The notes below the pieces were generated by a model that searched no databases, was not told the origin of the DNA, and saw only the letters and a list, made by a program, of their open reading frames with translations. Positions 14,670 to 21,521 of a stretch of DNA of 21,521 nt are shown here, piece after piece; within the stretch, counting starts at the first letter, position 1; the number at the start of each line of letters is the position of its first letter. The stretch lies in contig CAYNDB010000033.1 of NCBI GenBank assembly GCA_964395915.1, forward strand, positions 1-21,521, read 5' to 3'. The position numbers and the translations under genes were made by a program. The DNA is from CAYNDB01 sp964395915 (GTDB lineage: Bacteria; Nitrospinota_A; UBA7883; JAJRTC01).

Positions 14670-15614
14670 ATGAAAATAACATTTCTCTGTTTTATCCTTG
14701 CGCCGCTCGTAATCGCTGGTCAGATTTACGTGAAAAGCGGTTTTTTCGACCTGTCCAACAACCTTGTTCCTCTGGATAAAATCTTAAGCGGTGGAGTTCC
14801 GAAAGACGGTACCCCGGCAATATTGGAGCCGGACCATTTATCGGTAAAAGAAGCCTCGGTATTCCTGAAAGATAATGACCGCGTGCTGGGTCTTGCTGTT
14901 AATGGAGACAGTAAAGCGTATCCTGTGAAGATTTTGAGCTGGCATGAGGTGGTGAACGACCAAATCGATAAAATGCCAGTCCTTGTCACATATTGCCCTT
15001 TATGCGGAACCGGGCTTGCCTTCATCCGGAGTTATGGGGGGAGGGAGCTTATGTTTGGTGTATCGGGGCTTTTGTACAACAGCGATTTATTGATGTATGA
15101 CCATGAGACAGAGTCGCTCTGGTCTCAGATAGAAGGCAGGGCTATAACCGGCCGGATGAGCGGAACACGGCTTGGAAAGCTTTCCCTCCTGACGACGACA
15201 TGGGGTTACTGGAAAACAAAATATCCAGAAACAAAGGTGGCTCTTCCAAGGTTGGGTTATATGAGAAGCTACGAAGCGGACGCATACAAAGGATATTCTA
15301 AATCCGACGAGCTGATGTTCCCTGTCAACAGGGTTGACAGACGGCTTCATTCTAAAGCGATGGTAATAGGAGCGCGCATTGGCAAAGCCTCAAAAGCTTA
15401 TCCTTTTTCAGAGCTTTCAAAATTGGATACGCCATTTACGGACGTTGTGGGCGGGAGGAAGATAAGGATAGAGTTCGACAAGAAAACGGAGACCGCCAAT
15501 ATCACAGGGCTGGATGGCGGGACAGTCGATTTTATTGTGGGCTACTGGTTTGCCTGGTTCGCGTTCAACCCTGAAACCGATCTCTATATGGCCGATAAAA
15601 CAGATTCACGCTAA
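14670..15614 (+). CDS. DUF3179-family protein with signal peptide
   Basis: The 314-residue product begins with a short hydrophobic signal (MKITFLCFILAPLVIAG), so it is probably exported. It has the features of the DUF3179 family: a WHEVVND motif (H92), then VTYCPLCGTG with C109 and C112, and the later segments SGLLYNSDLLMYD and ESLWSQIEGRAITG. The family's function is unknown. The CxxC invites a metal or redox role, but this is not shown. A stop codon (TAA, 14667-14669) directly precedes the ATG, so this is the earliest possible start, and there is no visible Shine-Dalgarno. It stands alone between the sat terminator and a long gap, and a repeat element ends about 8 bases upstream. A link to sulfur metabolism rests only on proximity. 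Confidence 0.85.
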   Translation: MKITFLCFILAPLVIAGQIYVKSGFFDLSNNLVPLDKILSGGVPKDGTPAILEPDHLSVKEASVFLKDNDRVLGLAVNGDSKAYPVKILSWHEVVNDQIDKMPVLVTYCPLCGTGLAFIRSYGGRELMFGVSGLLYNSDLLMYDHETESLWSQIEGRAITGRMSGTRLGKLSLLTTTWGYWKTKYPETKVALPRLGYMRSYEADAYKGYSKSDELMFPVNRVDRRLHSKAMVIGARIGKASKAYPFSELSKLDTPFTDVVGGRKIRIEFDKKTETANITGLDGGTVDFIVGYWFAWFAFNPETDLYMADKTDSR

Positions 15615-15627
15615 GTGGGGAAACCAA

Positions 15628-15675
15628 CAGGTTAAAGGAAAATGGCCCGCCGATTTATTGTTTTCCCTTAACCTG
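15628..15675. repeat. Long inverted repeat downstream of the DUF3179 gene
   Basis: Arms CAGGTTAAAGGAAAA (15628-15642) and TTTTCCCTTAACCTG (15661-15675) are complementary at 14 of 15 positions around an 18-base loop. It starts 13 bases after the DUF3179 stop. No T-run follows on either strand, so it is not a standard intrinsic terminator. It may be a terminator-like mRNA 3'-end structure or a remnant of a small mobile element. A second, smaller hairpin (ACTCCC/GGGAGT, 15715-15732) follows. Confidence 0.6.
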
Positions 15676-15810
15676 CGCCATCGTCACGCGTTTTATAACT
15701 TTAGGTACTGATTTACTCCCATCATGGGGAGTTGAGTCATCACTTTTATACCTTCCGGAACATTTTGTAACCACCACCGATTAATAATAAATTATTAATT
15801 ACAGTATCTG

Positions 15811-15842
15811 TTGATACAAAAAAATTATGATGATAGTATAAT
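15811..15842 (+). promoter_or_regulatory. Candidate promoter of the sensor-kinase operon
   Basis: TTGATA (15811-15816) is followed after 17 bases by TAGTAT (15834-15839), which overlaps a perfect TATAAT (15837-15842) at 20-base spacing. Strong A/T richness surrounds it. Transcription would start near 15849, giving a leader of about 128 bases before the kinase start. Confidence 0.5.
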
Positions 15843-15878
15843 TATATTATATAAATTATTCCGCCTTATGGTGGTCGG

Positions 15879-15918
15879 CGGATATCATTTGTATCCGGTG
15901 GGAAGCTCATCGGATACA
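15879..15918 (+). promoter_or_regulatory. Structured leader with alternative hairpins before the sensor kinase
   Basis: A stable 11-bp stem with one G-T pair forms between 15890-15900 and 15908-15918 (core TGTATCCG/CGGATACA) with a 7-base loop. A second copy of CGGATA at 15879-15884 could instead pair with the same TATCCG (15892-15897), so two mutually exclusive hairpins are possible. No T-run follows. It does not match a riboswitch class I know. It could be a cis-regulatory RNA or a DNA operator. Confidence 0.45.
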
Positions 15919-15976
15919 GGAAGCGCCAGCTTTCCTTGGCCTGGTTGAGAGAAGTTGCGTTAGGAGTTGTTGTACA

Positions 15977-18900
15977 TTGCCTAATATTCTGGTTGTAGAA
16001 AATCATTCTGGTTCAAAAGAAAGCCTGGCTTGCCATCTGCGTGAAAGCCTGAACGGCTCGTTGGAATGGAAAGTTCTTGAGGCTGAAAATGGAGACGGAG
16101 CCCTTAAGACATTGTTTAGTAACAATGTTCATCTTGTTATAACTTCCCTGAACGCGCCGGGTATTTCCAACGGTGGATTGTTGAGTGAAATTTCAACTGA
16201 TGAGATGTTAAGGGATATACCTGTAATTGCTCTCGCAGACGGGAAAGGAGAGGAAAAGGAGGCGCTGGGACACGGTGTCGTGGACTTTCTTCTAACACCT
16301 ATAAGCGACTACGACGTTTTTACCGCAAAAGCGATAAATCACGCCACAAGAAATATTCGGACAGTAAACTTGAAACGCACAGCTGAGTTTGTTGCGCTTT
16401 TGAAGGATCTTGACAATGTAAAGAACGCAATGGCGGAAAGTCTGACAGACTTTGGTCGTCAGATGCGCGCTTCCGCCGTAAGTGTCATGACAAAAGAAGG
16501 CCCGGCAAGCTGGAAGCTTTATCTTGCTCACAACATGCCAAGTGAAACAGTGCGTCTTCTGGAAAAGATTGAAAACTTTGAACCCAAGTTTTTTGCAGCC
16601 CTGTCATCCAGCCGTAAAGGAATAAGCGTAGTGGATGTAAAAACGGATGAAATGGTGGATCTGGCATTGGAGTCTGTTGTAAAACGTCTTGGGGCCGAGT
16701 CAATCCTGGGGTTGCCTCTTTTAAGTGACAGCAAGGTAATCGGCTGTATCATTTTTTTCTTTGAAACGAAAAGGTCCTTCAGCGAGCAGACAGTAAGCGG
16801 CCTTATGTCGACAGTGCCGGGAATGGTATACGCGATAGAGAATTCACAGAAAGTAAGCGACTTGCGGTCGGAGCTTCTGACCGCATGGAAAATAGGAGCG
16901 GGCAACCTGCGTAATCTCGGCCTCTTTCCAGACGAGGCTTGCGATGGGTGTGAGGAGGTTTGCGACGATTGCTCTGTTATTACCAGTAAAGGCTTTGACA
17001 GTGTGGAGGGGGTGGTCAGCTTCACTCACGCCCTTTTGGACCGTGTGCTGGACCTTTCATCCAAAGTAGACCGCCAGAGTGGAATTCTGGAGAGAGAAGT
17101 GCAAAGCCGCACCGAGCAGCTTCTAAAAGAGATTGAAGAGCGCAAAAAGTTTGAGATGAAGTTAAAACAGGCGCGCAATGAGCTTGAGGTGAAGGTTCTG
17201 GAGCGTACCTCCGAACTAACCAAGGTCAACAACCTGTTAGAGATGGATATAGCTGAACGCAAGAGAACGGAAAGCGCGTTGCGTGAAAGTGAAGAGAGGT
17301 ATCGAACTCTGATCGAGACAATTCCTCATGGAATTCGCGAGCACGATATATCCGGTTCCATAACGTTTAGTAACGGATTTTTCAACAAAATGTTTGGGCT
17401 GGAAGCCGAAGAGGCGTTGAAGAGAAAAGTATGGGATTTTCATGAGTTGGAATCGGAGAAAAAAAGCATTAGGGATTATTTTAACGCTGTGACAGTGGAT
17501 AAACCTCCGCCTTTTCCACTCATAGCGCAAAGCGTTAAGGGAAATGGCGAGATTATAGATACGCAAGTGGATTGGAACTACAAACATGACAGTAAAGGAA
17601 ACATAGTTGGATTCATTTCGGTCATAACCGATATTACCGAACGCAAACGCGCGGAAAAAGCTTTGAAAACCGCCAGGGATGAACTGGAGGCGAGAGTAAG
17701 GGACAGAACTTCGGAGCTTACCGCCGCTAACGAGGCTTTGATACAGCAAATAGCGGAGAGGAGCCGTGTAGAGGAAGAGCTTCGCGAAGCGCGTAAGGAG
17801 CTTGAAGAAGGGGTGGAGTTGCGCACTATCGCGCTCCAGGAAACTAACGAATATCTTGTAAAAGAGGTCGCCGACCGAAAGAAAGCCGAGATAGCGGTTC
17901 GCGAAGCGCATATGCAGACAGAACATCTTCTGGCGGCCATTTCCTCTATTTTCATAAGCGTGGATTCAGACGGAAATGTGACCAGATGGAACGAGGCTGC
18001 GACTGATACGTTTGGAATTGCGGCTGAGGATATTGTGGGACTGTCGTTCATGGGATGCGGTATCAAATGGGATTGGGATGTTTTTGAACAACATTACCTG
18101 AACTGTGATATGGGTTCGAAGGCGTGTCGGATCGAGAATATGCAATATATTCGGACAGATGCGGAAACAGGGTTTCTTGCCCTTACGTTAAGCCCTGTAG
18201 CTCCCACATCCGCTTTGAGTGACAAGCCACCCGGGTTTATTCTGCTCGGTTCCGACGTAACCATAGGAAAGGTTTATCAGGACCAGCTTCGTATCGCCGA
18301 CATCGTATATCAGAACACGATAGAGGGAATTATGGTGACCAATGATAACGGGATTATACAGTCCGTCAATCCCGCGTTTACCAATATTACCGGATTCACC
18401 GCCGAGGAAACCATCGGCAAAAAGCCAAAAATTCTTCCACCAAGTGATAAGAGTGACTCGCTCTTTGAAGAAATAAAGGATTCTCTTGCAAGCAAGGGCC
18501 AGTGGGTTGGGGAGGTATGGAATAAACGTAAAAGTGGTGAAACCTATCCGCAATGGCTCACAGTTGTGGGAGTTAAGAATGGCGAAGGGGAGGTGACGCA
18601 ACACCTTTCTGTTATACGCGATATTACCCAAATCAAGCGAGCCGAGGAGGAGCTGCGGAAACAAAGAGAGATTCTCATGCAGTCAGAGAAATTGGCGGGC
18701 TTGGGAGAATTGGCTTCTGGAGTGGCCCATGAGCTCAACCAGCCGCTGAACCATATCAAGATCACATGTCAGATACTTGTAAAAATGCTGGAACGGGAAA
18801 TTTTTGATAAAGGATCGATGATTGATGAGGTTTTGGTGATAGTAGACAATGTGCAACGGGCTGTTGAGATAATTCAAACCATGCGCGATTTCGCCAGAAA

Positions 18901-19393
18901 AGAAAGTGACGGCTTGTCAGTCATAGATATTCGTCAGGCGATAACAAATTCTATCAAGATGTTTGGAAGCCAGCTTAAAACCCATAATATCAGCCTGGAT
19001 TTTAAGGCTTCTGAAAAACCGGTTAAAGCTATTGGCTCGATGAACAAGCTTGGGCAGGTGATAGTTAACATGATAACGAATGCCAGGGATGCGCTTGAGT
19101 CGCGTAATGACAAAATATCAAAAAACATCAATATCAGTATTTTGGAGGAAAACCAGCATGTGACAATCCGCGTTTCGGATAATGGTCCAGGCATACCTGA
19201 AAAAGTGCAAAAAGATGTTTTTAACCCGTTTTTCACTACAAAAGCGACTGGTGTCGGCACAGGCTTGGGGCTTTCTATCTCATACAAGATTATTCAGGAT
19301 TTTGGAGGTAGTCTCGAGTTGGAATCGACAGGAGATGACGGAACTACAATGAAAATTAAGCTAAAAAAACCTTCTGAGAGTAAAAATGGATAA
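15977..19393 (+). CDS. Multi-PAS sensor histidine kinase with degenerate receiver and cysteine cluster (TTG start)
   Basis: The 1138-residue protein has no membrane segment, so it should sense in the cytoplasm. Domain order: receiver-like 1-125; GAF-like about 135-292; cysteine cluster C322-x2-C325-x3-C329-x2-C332; coiled coil about 365-435; PAS 437-556; coiled coil 560-645; PAS about 645-760 and 770-890; HisKA with H918 (GVAHELNQPL); HATPase with N1031/N1035, DNGPG at 1068-1072 and GTGLGLS. The receiver has lost its key residues: E8/N9 replace the acidic pair, S57 replaces the phospho-aspartate and T107 the lysine. The kinase core is intact. The TTG start at 15977 follows GGAG by 10 bases. 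The gene overlaps the next kinase by 8 bases. The signal is unknown; the cysteine cluster suggests metal or redox sensing (inference). Confidence 0.9.
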   Translation: MPNILVVENHSGSKESLACHLRESLNGSLEWKVLEAENGDGALKTLFSNNVHLVITSLNAPGISNGGLLSEISTDEMLRDIPVIALADGKGEEKEALGHGVVDFLLTPISDYDVFTAKAINHATRNIRTVNLKRTAEFVALLKDLDNVKNAMAESLTDFGRQMRASAVSVMTKEGPASWKLYLAHNMPSETVRLLEKIENFEPKFFAALSSSRKGISVVDVKTDEMVDLALESVVKRLGAESILGLPLLSDSKVIGCIIFFFETKRSFSEQTVSGLMSTVPGMVYAIENSQKVSDLRSELLTAWKIGAGNLRNLGLFPDEACDGCEEVCDDCSVITSKGFDSVEGVVSFTHALLDRVLDLSSKVDRQSGILEREVQSRTEQLLKEIEERKKFEMKLKQARNELEVKVLERTSELTKVNNLLEMDIAERKRTESALRESEERYRTLIETIPHGIREHDISGSITFSNGFFNKMFGLEAEEALKRKVWDFHELESEKKSIRDYFNAVTVDKPPPFPLIAQSVKGNGEIIDTQVDWNYKHDSKGNIVGFISVITDITERKRAEKALKTARDELEARVRDRTSELTAANEALIQQIAERSRVEEELREARKELEEGVELRTIALQETNEYLVKEVADRKKAEIAVREAHMQTEHLLAAISSIFISVDSDGNVTRWNEAATDTFGIAAEDIVGLSFMGCGIKWDWDVFEQHYLNCDMGSKACRIENMQYIRTDAETGFLALTLSPVAPTSALSDKPPGFILLGSDVTIGKVYQDQLRIADIVYQNTIEGIMVTNDNGIIQSVNPAFTNITGFTAEETIGKKPKILPPSDKSDSLFEEIKDSLASKGQWVGEVWNKRKSGETYPQWLTVVGVKNGEGEVTQHLSVIRDITQIKRAEEELRKQREILMQSEKLAGLGELASGVAHELNQPLNHIKITCQILVKMLEREIFDKGSMIDEVLVIVDNVQRAVEIIQTMRDFARKESDGLSVIDIRQAITNSIKMFGSQLKTHNISLDFKASEKPVKAIGSMNKLGQVIVNMITNARDALESRNDKISKNINISILEENQHVTIRVSDNGPGIPEKVQKDVFNPFFTTKATGVGTGLGLSISYKIIQDFGGSLELESTGDDGTTMKIKLKKPSESKNG

Positions 19394-21041
19394 TTCGAAA
19401 ACCAGAATTCTGATAGTCGACGACGAAGCTGAGGCGAGACGGCAGTTGCGTAAATACCTGGAGCTTGATTTCTGGGAAGCTTCTTTTAATGAAGCGAACA
19501 ACGGCAGGGAAGCTCTCGATATTCTTGATTCGTGGGAACCGAAGGTAATTATAAGTGATATCAATATGCCGGATGTCGATGGACTCCAACTTCTTCAGGA
19601 GGTAAAAGAGCGTTTGCCGATTATCCAGTTGATTATGATAACCGGCCGGGAAGATCCTGACGCCCCTATAAAAGCATTGAAGTACGGAGCGTCGGATTAC
19701 CTTGTCAAACCTCTGAACGTTGAGGAATTATCGCTTGCTATCAAAAGGGCGATGAAATTGTGGGAAGTCGACGATCAGCTTGAGAAGCACCGCAAACATC
19801 TGGAAGCCATGGTTGAAAAGCGGACAAAAGGGCTTTTGAGAATAAACGAAACCTTGCGCAAGGAAAAAGAAACTAATAAAGAGTTGCAGAGCCAATTTCT
19901 GAAAGCCCAGAAAATGGAGGCGATTGGATCTCTCGCCGGAGGGATCGCTCATGATTTCAACAATATTTTATCCGCGATCATGGGGTTTACGGATATGACG
20001 ATGGATTATCTTGAGGATGGGAGCCGCGAAAAAAAGAACCTGCAGGAAGTTTTACGAGCTGGGGTCCGGGCCAGAAGTCTCGTACGCCAGATATTGTCAT
20101 TCAGCCGCCAGGATGAACAACGACGTGAAAATGTTGAGCTAGGTGATGTTGTTAACGAAACGCTTGACCTTATGCGGGCGTCCTTGCCATCGACCATTAC
20201 GATAAAACATGATATCGACCCCCATGCCGGCGTGGCTTGTGTGGATCAGACCCAGATAAGCCAGGTATTGATGAACCTTTGTGTGAACGCTCAACATGCG
20301 ATGAAGGGAAATGGTGGAACTCTTGAAGTTTCGGTTGCGCCTGTGGAAGTGGATGAAAAAATGTCCTCCGCCAACCCTGGCCTGCAGGTTGGCCCGCATA
20401 TCAGGATGACCGTGGCCGATACAGGCCACGGGATGGATATAGCAACTATGGACCGTATTTTTGACCCGTTTTTTACCACCAAGGAAGTAGGCGAAGGATC
20501 CGGTCTGGGGCTGGCCGCGGCGCATGGAATCGTGACAAGTCATCTGGGAATCATTACTGTTGAGAGTGAACCGTCCAAAGGAACAAAGTTTTCCGTATAT
20601 CTACCTAGAGTGATGGCGGATGTTGAGCCCGGACAAGACGCCGGGAAAAAGGACGTAATCGGTGGCAGTGAGCGGATATTGCTGGTGGATGACGAAGAGT
20701 CGCTGGCGGAGATGTGGACAATGATGCTGACCGGGATTGGTTATCAGGTCACCTCCTTTACCAGCTCCAAAAAAGCTCTTGAGGCTTTCCGGGAGCGGCC
20801 TGACGCATTTGACCTTGTCATTACAGACCAGACCATGCCGGAGCTGACAGGATCCGATCTTGCTACTGAGATAATGGTTATACGCCATGATATACCCCTT
20901 ATTCTTTGCACGGGCTTCAGTCAGAAAATAACACCGGAAATAGCCAAAGAAATAGGTTTCAGTCAATACGTTATGAAGCCAGTTGTAACCCGTGAGCTTG
21001 CGCAAGCGGTTCGCAGGGCTCTAGAAGACCAATCAAATTGA
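19386..21041 (+). CDS. Hybrid histidine kinase, REC-HK-REC
   Basis: The 551-residue soluble protein starts with a complete receiver (about 1-125; D12/D13, phospho-acceptor D58, K108). A short coiled coil (about 128-172) and a HisKA domain with H189 in GGIAHDFNNIL follow. Next is an HATPase domain with N297/N301, DTGHGM at 345-350 and GSGLGL near 371. A second complete receiver occupies about 428-547 (D435/D436, D481, K531). There is no sensory domain of its own, so the input is probably phosphotransfer to the N-terminal receiver, plausibly from the kinase encoded just upstream. It overlaps that gene by 8 bases, implying coupled translation. The HisKA motif 'HDFNNIL' is typical of hybrid kinases of this kind. 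A receiver gene follows after 13 bases. No DNA-binding domain is present. Confidence 0.93.
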   Translation: MDNSKTRILIVDDEAEARRQLRKYLELDFWEASFNEANNGREALDILDSWEPKVIISDINMPDVDGLQLLQEVKERLPIIQLIMITGREDPDAPIKALKYGASDYLVKPLNVEELSLAIKRAMKLWEVDDQLEKHRKHLEAMVEKRTKGLLRINETLRKEKETNKELQSQFLKAQKMEAIGSLAGGIAHDFNNILSAIMGFTDMTMDYLEDGSREKKNLQEVLRAGVRARSLVRQILSFSRQDEQRRENVELGDVVNETLDLMRASLPSTITIKHDIDPHAGVACVDQTQISQVLMNLCVNAQHAMKGNGGTLEVSVAPVEVDEKMSSANPGLQVGPHIRMTVADTGHGMDIATMDRIFDPFFTTKEVGEGSGLGLAAAHGIVTSHLGIITVESEPSKGTKFSVYLPRVMADVEPGQDAGKKDVIGGSERILLVDDEESLAEMWTMMLTGIGYQVTSFTSSKKALEAFRERPDAFDLVITDQTMPELTGSDLATEIMVIRHDIPLILCTGFSQKITPEIAKEIGFSQYVMKPVVTRELAQAVRRALEDQSN

Positions 21042-21054
21042 AGGAGTAAAAAGT

Positions 21055-21459
21055 ATGCCGACTATACTAGTGATAGAAGATGATGATCAGGGCAGGGAAA
21101 TGCTTCGACAGATGCTGGAAATGGCAGGTTACGATGTGCTCGACGCGTCTGATGGCGCCGAAGGAACAAAGATATATTTTGAAAGCCATCCAGACCTTGT
21201 TATTACCGATATCATTATGCCCTACAAGGGAGGGCTTGAAACAATTATGAAGCTAAAAAGGGAAAATCCAGGAGTGAAAATTTTCGCCATCACAGGCGGT
21301 GGCAGGGTTGTGAAAGCGGATTTTCTATCCATCGCCAAAAGCGTAGGGGCGATACGAACATTTAAAAAGCCGCTTGACCGCAAGGAGATAATAGCGGCGG
21401 TAGCTGAAACGCTGGGAAAGACTCCTCAAGGGGAGGTCGGGGCAGCCGCTGTAGAATAA
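21055..21459 (+). CDS. Single-domain response regulator
   Basis: This 134-residue protein is a lone receiver with all phosphorylation residues: D9/D10, D52 in LVITDIIMP, T80 and K105 before a proline. After the receiver only a short Ala/Gly-rich tail (about 122-134) remains, so there is no output domain. A strong Shine-Dalgarno AAGGAG precedes the ATG, 13 bases after the hybrid kinase stop. It is the last gene of the three-gene signalling operon and a likely recipient of phosphate from one of its kinases. It differs in sequence from the receiver at 3312-3701 and is not a recent duplicate. The downstream target is unknown. Confidence 0.92.
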   Translation: MPTILVIEDDDQGREMLRQMLEMAGYDVLDASDGAEGTKIYFESHPDLVITDIIMPYKGGLETIMKLKRENPGVKIFAITGGGRVVKADFLSIAKSVGAIRTFKKPLDRKEIIAAVAETLGKTPQGEVGAAAVE

Positions 21460-21473
21460 GTCGCCGGAGCGAA

Positions 21474-21493
21474 ACTGAGGGTTAGCCCTCGGT
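21474..21493. terminator. Hairpin between convergent genes
   Basis: An 8-bp stem (21474-21481 with 21486-21493, one T-G pair) has a 4-base loop TTAG and a GAGGG/CCCTC core. No T-run follows on the plus strand, and only a short one (GTTTCG) on the minus strand. It lies 14 bases after the receiver stop and may end transcription weakly in either direction. Confidence 0.4.
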
Positions 21494-21520
21494 CTCCATG
21501 GCTTCCCTGACTTTGCCCAC
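21482..21520 (-). CDS. Possible C-terminal tail of a convergent minus-strand gene
   Basis: At the window edge the minus strand reads VGKVREAMETEG then TAA (21484 to 21482). Composition and helix-like character look like the end of a real protein, and the stop falls in the loop of the hairpin at 21474-21493, as expected for a gene end. Only 12 codons are visible, so this could be chance, and no family can be assigned. Confidence 0.25.
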   Translation of the reverse strand: MGKVREAMETEG

Positions 21521-21521
21521 C

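Larger units (their letters stand above)
15615..15976 (+). other. 362-base gene-free region upstream of the large sensor kinase
   Basis: No coding sequence is supported here. In order it contains the long inverted repeat (15628-15675), the small hairpin at 15715-15732, and an A/T-only near-palindrome with arms ATTAATAAT and ATTATTAAT around 15780-15799. A candidate promoter (15811-15842) and a structured leader of about 130 bases with a strong hairpin follow. The A/T-rich block upstream of the promoter could act as an UP-element or a nucleoid-protein site. The length and structure suggest regulated expression of the following signalling operon. Confidence 0.5.

Noticed and set aside
15879..15918. 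Cyclic-di-GMP (GEMM) riboswitch before the sensor kinase
   Set aside because: The conserved GEMM core sequence and its tetraloop/receptor parts are absent; only unrelated hairpins are present.
15977..15979. Frameshift or truncation at the start of the sensor kinase because no ATG is present
   Set aside because: A TTG with GGAG 10 bases upstream gives a start that fits the receiver-like N-terminus (PNILVVEN), so a TTG start explains it without an error.
17237..17926. 229-codon open frame on the minus strand
   Set aside because: It is antisense to the PAS and coiled-coil region of the sensor kinase, and no protein family is recognisable.
1..21521. CRISPR arrays, tRNA or rRNA genes, transposases, dsr genes
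   Set aside because: I looked on both strands and saw no regularly spaced repeats, no tRNA-like or rRNA sequence, no transposase-like protein, and no dsrAB, dsrC or dsrMKJOP products.

Overview
The window looks like a chromosomal segment of a Gram-negative bacterium with DsrAB-type dissimilatory sulfur metabolism, in the style of deltaproteobacteria, Nitrospirota and related lineages. The reasons are a complete set of cytoplasmic sulfate-activation genes (AprBA, QmoABC, Sat) and several hybrid histidine kinases, beside a standard ribosomal str operon. No dsr genes lie in the window, so the sequence cannot show whether the pathway runs reductively (sulfate to sulfite) or oxidatively (sulfite to sulfate). 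A finer taxonomic assignment would be a guess.

Left part (1-3190, minus strand): the str operon rpsL-rpsG-fusA-tuf, with tuf cut by the window edge. It has its own candidate promoter and a short GC-rich leader hairpin before rpsL, which starts with TTG. Next (3312-4552, minus) is a two-gene unit with a 4-bp overlap: a YkgJ-type cysteine-cluster protein followed by a single-domain CheY-like receiver.

Middle part (4692-14560): a minus-strand LysR-type regulator is divergent from aprB-aprA. The 281-bp divergent region holds a perfect 16-bp palindrome overlapping the predicted lysR -10 box, and an inverted repeat that frames a candidate aprB -35 box. A strong intrinsic terminator closes aprBA. 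A second plus-strand unit, qmoA-qmoB-qmoC-sat, follows and ends at a very strong terminator. Together these genes interconvert sulfate, APS and sulfite: Sat makes or consumes APS and AprBA handles APS/sulfite. The membrane complex QmoABC links AprBA electrons to the quinone pool.

Right part (14561-21521): a dispersed-repeat-like element abuts a DUF3179 protein gene with a signal peptide. Next is a 362-bp gene-free stretch with inverted repeats, a candidate promoter and a structured leader. It is followed by a tight three-gene signalling operon: a 1138-residue multi-PAS kinase with a degenerate receiver and a CxxCxxxCxxC cluster, a REC-HK-REC hybrid kinase, and a stand-alone receiver. None of the receivers has a DNA-binding output domain. 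The last bases hold a hairpin and possibly the tail of a convergent minus-strand gene.

The most interesting signals are the possible redox or metal sensor in the large kinase, its degenerate receiver and structured leader, the operator-like architecture between lysR and aprB, and a 42-nt nearly identical block shared by the otherwise diverged paralogues qmoA and qmoB.
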